64,000 bases of DNA. It comes from Acinetobacter lwoffii. Its GTDB lineage: Bacteria; Pseudomonadota; Gammaproteobacteria; Pseudomonadales; Moraxellaceae. Below, in pieces: positions 58,009 to 64,000 of the stretch; position 1 is the stretch's first letter, and each line of letters opens with the position of its first letter. The translations under genes were made by a program, and so were the position numbers. The stretch covers positions 1,931,702 to 1,995,701 of the forward strand of contig NZ_CP059081.1 of assembly GCF_015602705.1 (NCBI RefSeq), read 5' to 3'. The notes below the pieces were generated by a model. That model was given only the letters and a program-made list of their open reading frames with translations. It had not been told where the DNA came from and did no database searches.

Positions 58009-59424
58009 TTACAAGCTGTAGTACATATCAAATTCAACTGGGTGAGTAGTCGTGTTTAGACGACGAACTTCTTCAGTTTTAAGCTCGATATAAGCATCAA
58101 GCATTTCTTTCGTGAACACGCCACCTTTTAACAGGTAATCATGATCCGCTTGAAGTGCTTCAAGCGCCATATCCAGGCTATGCGCCACTGTAGGGATTTT
58201 TGCTTCTTCTTCCGGTGGAAGATCGTACAAGTTCTTGTCAGCAGCTTCACCTGGGTGGATCTTGTTTTGAATACCGTCAAGACCAGCCATCAACAATGCC
58301 GCGAAACCTAGGTACGGGTTCATCATTGGATCTGGAAAACGCGCTTCAATACGCTTGCCTTTCGGGCTAGACACGTAAGGAATACGGATAGATGCAGAAC
58401 GGTTACGCGCTGAGTAAGCAAGCATAATCGGTGCTTCGAAATGTGGAACCAAACGCTTATACGAGTTTGTAGAAGGGTTAGTGATCGCATTCAAAGAACG
58501 GGCATGTTTAATTACACCACCGATGAAGTACAACGCCATTTCTGAAAGGCCTGCATATTCATCACCAGCAAACAGGTTTTTGCCGTCTTTAGAGATCGAC
58601 ATATGCACGTGCATACCAGAACCGTTATCGCCAACCATTGGTTTAGGCATAAAGGTTGCTGTTTTTGCATATTGATGCGCAACGTTCCAAACCGCATATT
58701 TGAACTGTTGAACTTCGTCTGCTTTACGCACCATAGTGTTGAAGCTCACACCAATTTCTAACTGGCAAGAAGCAACTTCGTGGTGATGTACTTCTACACG
58801 ACCTGGACCCATGATGTCTTCGATACGCGCACACATGTCTGCACGCATGTCATGTGAAGAATCTACAGGAGGAACTGGGAAGTAACCGCCTTTTACGCGT
58901 GGACGGTGACCAGAGTTACCGCCTTCGTAGTCTTTGTTAGTTGACCAAGCAGCTTCTTCAGCGATCAATGTATGGCGCGCGCCAGACATGTCGATTTCCC
59001 ATTTTACTTCGTCAAATACGAAGAATTCTGGTTCTGGACCAAAGAATGCAGTATCACCGATACCGGTAGATTTCAAATATTCTTCTGCACGGCGCGCAAT
59101 CGAACGTGGGTCACGATCATAACCTTGACCAGTTGATGGCTCGATGACGTCACAAGTTACAACAACTGTTGGCTCTGCAAAGAACGGGTCGATAAAACCT
59201 GTTGCCGCATCCGGACGTAAAATCATGTCCGATGCTTCGATGCCTTTCCAACCTGCAATTGAAGAACCGTCAAACATTTTGCCGTCTTCAAATGTATCTT
59301 CATCAATACTGTCTGCTGGGTAAGTGACGTGTTGCTCTTTACCCTTGGTATCAGTAAAGCGAAAATCGACCCATTTTGCGCCACTTTCTTGTATGAGTTG
59401 AAGGACCTTGTTCGCCATGCTCAT
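58009..59424 (-). CDS. glnA: glutamine synthetase type I
   Basis: 471 aa from ATG 59424 (GGAG just upstream; a second ATG at 59418 also fits). The frame opens further up at 59487, but that leader is promoter [24 protein letters not shown] and the adenylylation loop NLYDLPPEE are intact; the Tyr is residue 400 (398 from the second ATG), the GlnE target. Assimilates ammonia into glutamine. Confidence 0.97.
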   Translation of the reverse strand: MSMANKVLQLIQESGAKWVDFRFTDTKGKEQHVTYPADSIDEDTFEDGKMFDGSSIAGWKGIEASDMILRPDAATGFIDPFFAEPTVVVTCDVIEPSTGQGYDRDPRSIARRAEEYLKSTGIGDTAFFGPEPEFFVFDEVKWEIDMSGARHTLIAEEAAWSTNKDYEGGNSGHRPRVKGGYFPVPPVDSSHDMRADMCARIEDIMGPGRVEVHHHEVASCQLEIGVSFNTMVRKADEVQQFKYAVWNVAHQYAKTATFMPKPMVGDNGSGMHVHMSISKDGKNLFAGDEYAGLSEMALYFIGGVIKHARSLNAITNPSTNSYKRLVPHFEAPIMLAYSARNRSASIRIPYVSSPKGKRIEARFPDPMMNPYLGFAALLMAGLDGIQNKIHPGEAADKNLYDLPPEEEAKIPTVAHSLDMALEALQADHDYLLKGGVFTKEMLDAYIELKTEEVRRLNTTTHPVEFDMYYSL

Positions 59425-59481
59425 TTTGCTCCGATGTTTTTGTTGCACCCGTGAAGTGCGTGTTAGCAGTTGATAGTTATT

Positions 59482-59499
59482 AAGCAATTACCGTACCAA
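59482..59499 (-). promoter_or_regulatory. sigma-54 promoter of glnA
   Basis: Minus strand TTGGTACGGTAATTGCTT: TGGTAC-N5-TTGCT with GG and GC 10 nt apart. Start predicted about 48 nt before the ATG. Confidence 0.82.
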
Positions 59500-59593
59500 C
59501 TTTTAAAAGTATAGATAAAATCTTGAAATCTTTATAAGAAATCATGAAGTGACAAAAATACTTTGCGGCTATTATACTAGCTGCAAAACTAAA

Positions 59594-59610
59594 TGCACTA
59601 TATTCAAGCA
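59594..59610. promoter_or_regulatory. NtrC-like site, promoter-proximal
   Basis: TGCACTATATTCAAGCA, half matching TGCAC-N7-GTGCA; resembles the E. coli glnA site TGCACTATATTGGTGCA. About 110 bp upstream of the sigma-54 GG. Confidence 0.55.
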
Positions 59611-59645
59611 TTCTTCATTTATTTTATTTCAGCTTTATTTTTTAG

Positions 59646-59662
59646 CGCACCTAAATAGTGCA
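59646..59662. promoter_or_regulatory. NtrC-like site, distal
   Basis: Minus strand TGCACTATTTAGGTGCG, a near-consensus palindrome, 52 bp (about five turns) from the proximal site. Confidence 0.72.
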
Positions 59663-60231
59663 TGTATCTATAAAAATGTATAAGAAACATAGCTTTTTAT
59701 AGCAAATATGCTGCTTTTTCTTACTTTTGTTATATTTTTACTTGCTTTTGGCTAAAAATTGAGCGTTTTTTAGAAGATGTCAGTAAAGAAAATTTTGCGA
59801 TTCATTTGGGATTGTATGCCTATTATGAGGCATTTTCTTTAAATCTACTTTCAATAGAAAAGTTTATATAAAGCTTAATTATTCAAGTGATGTTTTTTTC
59901 ATCAAGCATTTTACCTCTCTTTGATCTCATTTTTTCATTTTTAAGTTTTACTCTAAAAAATAGCCTTTTAAATCTTTCTATTAGTAAGCCTATTACTTTA
60001 AATCATTATAAAATTTTATTTAATTATCTACAGGTTTTTAAAGCCAATAAATTGAGCGAAATTGTTGCGCCGAATGGGGCTATTTTTTGCTATGATGAAG
60101 CGTGCTTTATTTTCACACAATGAAATCAATGATTTAGTTGTGTCAGGCAAGTGCTTGCAACACGTATAAATAAAGTACGATCTGGACAACATTAGCACAG
60201 TTAAGTGCATTAATTTCAATAGGTTAAGCTC
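59663..60231. other. AT-rich gap between glnA regulators and trpG
   Basis: 570 bp. Extremely AT-rich up to about 60060. A 78-codon plus frame at 59887-60123 has poor, low-complexity composition and is not believed. The end must hold the trpG promoter; no leader peptide with Trp codons or classical attenuator was seen. Confidence 0.4.
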
Positions 60232-60816
60232 ATGCTTTTAATGATCGACAACTATGACTCCTTTACTTATAACATCGTCCAATATTTTGGCGAACTGAAT
60301 CAAGAAGTAAAAGTAGTCCGTAATGATGCCGTGACATTGGAAGATATAGAGCGATGGCAACCCAAGTATTTGGTGATTGGTCCCGGCCCATGCTCGCCAA
60401 GTGAGGCAGGGATTTCTATTCCTGCGATTCAGCATTTTGCTGGCAAAATTCCCTTACTGGGCGTTTGTCTTGGTCATCAAAGTATTGGGCAGGCATTTGG
60501 CGGTGATATCGTGCGTGCCAAACGTGTCATGCATGGCCGTCTGTCTGATATGTACCACAGTGATACCGGGATTTTCAGCAATCTTCCTTCTCCATTTCCT
60601 GCAACGCGCTATCATTCACTGGTAATTGATCAAGCCACCTTGCCTGAATGCCTGGAAGTCACCTGCTGGACCAATGAAGCGGATGGCTCCATGGAAGAAA
60701 TTATGGGTGTGAAACATAAGACATTGCCGGTCGAAGGCGTGCAGTTCCATCCTGAATCGATTCTGAGCCAGCATGGTCATCAAATCTTTAAAAACTTTCT
60801 CGAAATTTATGCCTAA
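60232..60816 (+). CDS. trpG: anthranilate synthase glutaminase component (TrpG/PabA)
   Basis: 194 aa class I glutamine amidotransferase. Triad Cys in [10 protein letters not shown] and His-Glu in [24 protein letters not shown] start. Supplies ammonia to TrpE (not in window) and probably also to PabB. First gene of trpGDC. Confidence 0.96.
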   Translation: MLLMIDNYDSFTYNIVQYFGELNQEVKVVRNDAVTLEDIERWQPKYLVIGPGPCSPSEAGISIPAIQHFAGKIPLLGVCLGHQSIGQAFGGDIVRAKRVMHGRLSDMYHSDTGIFSNLPSPFPATRYHSLVIDQATLPECLEVTCWTNEADGSMEEIMGVKHKTLPVEGVQFHPESILSQHGHQIFKNFLEIYA

Positions 60817-60825
60817 GAACACCTT

Positions 60826-61872
60826 ATGAATATTCAACAAGCTTTAAGCAATATTACTAAAAACATTCACCTGACCCAGGATCAAATGCAAGACGTGATG
60901 CGTGCCATCATGTCAGGTGAAGCGACCGATGCCCAGATTGGTGCTCTGCTGATGGGCTTACGCCTTAAAGGCGAAAGCATTGATGAGATTACTGCAGCTG
61001 CACGTGTTATGCGTGAACTGGCTACCAAAATTGATGTCAGTGATATTCCATATTTAGTGGACATCGTGGGTACAGGCGGTGATGGCCAGAACCTGTTTAA
61101 TGTTTCTACTGCTTCTGCATTTGTAATTGCAGCAGCGGGCGCAACCATTGCCAAACATGGTAACCGCGGCGTTTCGACCAAATCAGGTTCGTCGGATTTA
61201 CTGGAACAGGCCGGGATTAACCTGGACCTGAACATGCAGCAGACTGAACGCTGTATCCGTGACGTTGGTGTCGGTTTCCTGTTTGCGCCGAATCATCATC
61301 AAGCCATGAAATATGCAATCGGCCCACGTAAAGAATTAGGAATTCGTAGTATTTTCAATTTACTTGGCCCGCTTACGAATCCGGCCGGAGTAAATCGTTT
61401 AGTCATTGGCGTATTTTCCAATGAACTCTGCCGTCCGATTGCGGAAGTCATGAAACAGCTCGGTGCTGAACATGTGATGGTGGTACATTCACGTGATGGT
61501 CTGGATGAAATCAGTATTGCCTCTTCAACTCATGTTGCTGAACTGAAAAATGGTGAAGTCACTGAATGGGAAATTATTCCTGAATCGGTCGATATTGAGT
61601 CGCAAACCCTGACCGGACTGATTGTGGAAGATTCTGCGCAAAGTCTGGCTTTGATCAAAGATGCGCTGGGCAAGAAGAAATCAGACATCGGTGATAAAGC
61701 AGCGAACATGATCGCGCTGAATGCTGGTGCAGGTATTTATGTCTCCGGTTTGACCAGCAGCTATAAGCAAGGTGTTGCGCTGGCACATGACATTATTTAT
61801 GGCGGTCAGGCACTTGAAAAAATGAGTGTGCTGTCTGAATTTACCAAAACCATTAAACATTACGAAGCTTAA
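60826..61872 (+). CDS. trpD: anthranilate phosphoribosyltransferase
   Basis: 348 aa. [17 protein letters not shown] (PRPP loop), [18 protein letters not shown], and [21 protein letters not shown]. Nine bases after trpG. Confidence 0.97.
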   Translation: MNIQQALSNITKNIHLTQDQMQDVMRAIMSGEATDAQIGALLMGLRLKGESIDEITAAARVMRELATKIDVSDIPYLVDIVGTGGDGQNLFNVSTASAFVIAAAGATIAKHGNRGVSTKSGSSDLLEQAGINLDLNMQQTERCIRDVGVGFLFAPNHHQAMKYAIGPRKELGIRSIFNLLGPLTNPAGVNRLVIGVFSNELCRPIAEVMKQLGAEHVMVVHSRDGLDEISIASSTHVAELKNGEVTEWEIIPESVDIESQTLTGLIVEDSAQSLALIKDALGKKKSDIGDKAANMIALNAGAGIYVSGLTSSYKQGVALAHDIIYGGQALEKMSVLSEFTKTIKHYEA

Positions 61873-61892
61873 TTCGGTCAGGGATTTTGATC

Positions 61893-62699
61893 ATGGTGAA
61901 TATCGCAAACACAATTTTAGGCAAGATTGTTGACCGTAAAAAAGAAGAATTTGCCCTACGTTTAAAGCAGAAAAGCTATAAAGATCTGGAGGAGCTGGCT
62001 CAGGGTGCATCACCTGTACGTAGTTTTGCCCGGTCTTTAGTGTCGAAACGTCCTGGTGTGATTGCTGAAATAAAAAAAGCTTCGCCATCCAAGGGCATTA
62101 TTCGCGAGAATTTTAACCCTGCGGAAATTGCGGCACAGTATCAGGATGCAGGTGCAGCCTGTTTATCGGTGCTGACCGATGTAGACTTTTTCCAGGGTCA
62201 TGATGACAATATTCAGATTGCCCGTTCACATTGCGACCTGCCTGCGCTGCGTAAAGACTTTCTGATTGACCCTTATGGGGTCATTGAAGCACGTGCTCTG
62301 CATGCAGACTGTATCTTGCTGATTGTAGCTTGCCTGTCTGACCAGCAGTTAGAAGAAATGTCCAAAACTGCATTTGAACATCATCTGGATGTACTGGTTG
62401 AAGTTCATGATGAAGAAGAACTATCACGTGCTTTAAAGCTTTCTGATCGTTGTCTGCTTGGCGTGAATAACCGTAATTTAAAAACCTTTGATGTCGATTT
62501 AAACACATCATTACGTTTGAAAAAATTACTGGACCCTTCACGCCTGCTGGTGACTGAAAGTGGTATTGCCACACCTGCGGATGTTGCGATGATGCAGAAA
62601 AATGATATTCACGCCTTTCTGGTCGGCGAAAGCTTCATGAAACAACCACGTCCGGATCATGCTTTCCGCGATCTGTTTGGTGAGCCTGAAGCGGTTTAA
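61893..62699 (+). CDS. trpC: indole-3-glycerol phosphate synthase
   Basis: 268 aa from ATG 61893 (TTG 61887 also opens the frame). TIM barrel with VIAEIKKASPSKG, KDFLIDPYG and the phosphate-binding VTESGI. No fused TrpF domain. Ends the trpGDC operon. Confidence 0.97.
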   Translation: MVNIANTILGKIVDRKKEEFALRLKQKSYKDLEELAQGASPVRSFARSLVSKRPGVIAEIKKASPSKGIIRENFNPAEIAAQYQDAGAACLSVLTDVDFFQGHDDNIQIARSHCDLPALRKDFLIDPYGVIEARALHADCILLIVACLSDQQLEEMSKTAFEHHLDVLVEVHDEEELSRALKLSDRCLLGVNNRNLKTFDVDLNTSLRLKKLLDPSRLLVTESGIATPADVAMMQKNDIHAFLVGESFMKQPRPDHAFRDLFGEPEAV

Positions 62700-62723
62700 A
62701 ATGTAAATGCTCACCTAAGCATT

Positions 62724-62757
62724 AAAAAAGCCCAATCTCAGGATTGGGCTTTTTTAT
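62724..62757 (+). terminator. terminator after trpC
   Basis: AAAAAAGCCCAATC-TCAG-GATTGGGCTTTTTT, T-run. Confidence 0.94.
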
Positions 62758-62896
62758 TTTCAATATTGAAAAGTAGATCATAGATTCTCGAGCGTATTTA
62801 AAATCCTCAGCAATGTCATGAACGCAATTCAGTTCTCCTTTGTCTATTTTCAGACTATAATTCTTGTAAATTCCGCATCTCCCTTGTTTTTACATT

Positions 62897-63580
62897 ATGA
62901 GTAAACACGATTCTTCATTATCTAAAGATCAGTACAACCTGCTGAAATCTTTTAAGAAGCAAATTACACAGCCGCAAACGCCTGCGGTCGTTGCTGCACC
63001 TGTTGAAAAGACTGTCGAGCAAGAAGCGTTAGAAGAACTGGAATTATTCCGCAAGCAAATGCAGGGCGTACAAAAAATTGAATCGGGAAATACGGTTCAA
63101 CTGGACAAACCACGCAAGAAAAAGCCGGATGCACAAATCTTGGCAAAGCGTGCAGCGGCTACTGGCCCGCTGGAAACAGAGGCAATGGCTTTATCAGATA
63201 CTCAGGCCATGCTCAATCCTGTCGGCAGTCAGGCCAACTTGAGCTATCGCATCGCCACCTTGCAGCATAAAGTGTTTGAAGACTTGAAAGCCGGTAACTT
63301 GCGCTGGTTTGAAGCTGTGGATCTGCATGGCTGTACCGTGGAAGAAGCGCGTCAAGCCGTGCTGCAGATTATCCAGATCGCCAAAGATGAAAACCAGAAC
63401 GTGATTAAAATCGTACATGGTAAAGGTCCAGAAGCGATTTTAAAAACCTATGTCAACGGCTGGCTGCGTCAGCATCGCGATGTTTTGGCTTTTGTCAGTG
63501 CACCTGAAAAGCAAGGTGGTACCGGTGCGGTATTGGTTCTGCTCAAACGTGCAGAAAAGAATCCAAAGTTCAAACAGTAA
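62897..63580 (+). CDS. Smr-domain protein (SmrA-like endonuclease candidate)
   Basis: 227 aa. An unstructured, Gln/Lys-rich N-terminal half is followed by a C-terminal Smr domain: DLHGCTVEEARQAV, VIKIVHGKG and GGTGAVLVLLKR. Stand-alone Smr proteins nick DNA or act on RNA; substrate unknown. Single gene before folE. Confidence 0.88.
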   Translation: MSKHDSSLSKDQYNLLKSFKKQITQPQTPAVVAAPVEKTVEQEALEELELFRKQMQGVQKIESGNTVQLDKPRKKKPDAQILAKRAAATGPLETEAMALSDTQAMLNPVGSQANLSYRIATLQHKVFEDLKAGNLRWFEAVDLHGCTVEEARQAVLQIIQIAKDENQNVIKIVHGKGPEAILKTYVNGWLRQHRDVLAFVSAPEKQGGTGAVLVLLKRAEKNPKFKQ

Positions 63581-63667
63581 ACGGTTTTAGCCTCAAAACA
63601 AGGCATTGTAAAAGTTTTCTGCTACAATGCCGTCCTTGTTCATTCTCAGTTTAAGTGAATACGTCAT

Positions 63668-64000
63668 ATGACTATGCAGCAATCCTACGCAAACATTCTT
63701 ACTGCCGTTGGCGAAGATCTAAATCGCCCTGGTCTCAAAGATACGCCTGTGCGCGCTGCGAAAGCATTTTCATATTTAACCTCGGGTTATAGCCAGACAC
63801 TTGAAGAAGTGACCAACAAGGCGGTCTTCCCTTCCGATAACCGTGAAATGGTACTGGTCAAAAACATCGAATTTTATTCGCTATGTGAGCATCACTTATT
63901 GCCATTTTATGGCCGCGTACATATCGCCTATTTGCCAGAAGGTCATGTTTTAGGCCTGTCTAAATTTGCCCGTATTACTGAAATGTTTGCACGCCGTTTG
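63668..64000 (+). CDS. folE: GTP cyclohydrolase I, 5' part (runs off right edge)
   Basis: 111 codons open to the edge. From [22 protein letters not shown] through [17 protein letters not shown] to [23 protein letters not shown], the FolE zinc/active-site region (first Cys and His ligands); the second Cys is beyond the edge. First step of tetrahydrofolate synthesis. ATG 63668 or 63674. Confidence 0.93.
   Translation, partial: MTMQQSYANILTAVGEDLNRPGLKDTPVRAAKAFSYLTSGYSQTLEEVTNKAVFPSDNREMVLVKNIEFYSLCEHHLLPFYGRVHIAYLPEGHVLGLSKFARITEMFARRL

Noticed and set aside
59887..60123. 78-aa plus frame upstream of trpG
   Set aside because: Phe/Ser/Leu/Lys low-complexity composition from very AT-rich DNA, no RBS, no domain.
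59663..60231. Trp attenuator before trpG
   Set aside because: No leader peptide with tandem Trp codons and no terminator/antiterminator pair could be seen.

Overview
The window is a 64-kb piece of a gammaproteobacterial chromosome, almost certainly Acinetobacter (Moraxellaceae). Pointers are the dat-ddc pair for 1,3-diaminopropane, an ISAba11-like IS701 element of 1101 bp with 5-bp target duplications, an A1S_2505-type macro-like protein, the nudJ-mnmA-hflD-purB order, trpGDC without trpE, and moderate GC with AT-rich intergenic DNA full of strong hairpin terminators. No prophage, plasmid origin or CRISPR array was seen.

Layout. 1-615 holds the 3' end of an AT-rich, probably accessory gene of unknown function. 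700-4511 is the core block nudJ-mnmA-hflD-purB. 4601-7115 has a DUF2238 membrane protein and the protease SohB, converging on a junction that has been duplicated around two small unknown genes. 7247-8517 is an intact IS4-family element that split the terminator after pstB. 8546-13380 is pstSCAB with a Pho box and no phoU next to it. 13816-16725 is dat-ddc. A SIMPL-domain protein, the ISAba11-like element and a PAP2 phosphatase follow, then proB-obgE, an HxlR regulator, a long-form GAPDH, a frameshifted coiled-coil gene, a RarD-like transporter, a lipocalin and uvrB. 30.6-43.2 kb mixes a macro-like protein, an OmpW-type porin, an MFS transporter with an overlapping 44-codon membrane peptide, a TauD-type dioxygenase, a 21-cysteine copper-storage protein, sthA, lipA, fadE and a carboxymuconolactone decarboxylase-like protein.

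43.4-49.7 kb encodes pyrimidine ring catabolism: rutA-B-C-F-G plus a 3-hydroxyisobutyrate dehydrogenase-family enzyme in the place RutE would fill, behind a textbook sigma-54 promoter, with rutD as its own unit upstream. degS, a Nif3-like gene and sodB follow. Next are four tRNA-Asn genes in two duplicated pairs, and a meso-diaminopimelate dehydrogenase (ddh) cassette lying between two copies of a DUF2726/small-membrane-protein gene junction. ubiCA, glnA (sigma-54 promoter and two NtrC-like sites), trpGDC, an Smr-domain gene and the start of folE complete the window.

The genes link several nutrient circuits: phosphate (pst), nitrogen (glnA and rut, both with sigma-54 promoters), amino acids (proB, trpGDC, ddh), lipoate and fatty acid oxidation (lipA, fadE). 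The most unusual feature is structural. At two convergent gene junctions (5.2-6.2 kb and 54.3-56.0 kb) the junction itself is present twice as diverged, gap-free direct repeats. Each repeat carries the tails of both flanking genes, and accessory genes sit between the copies.
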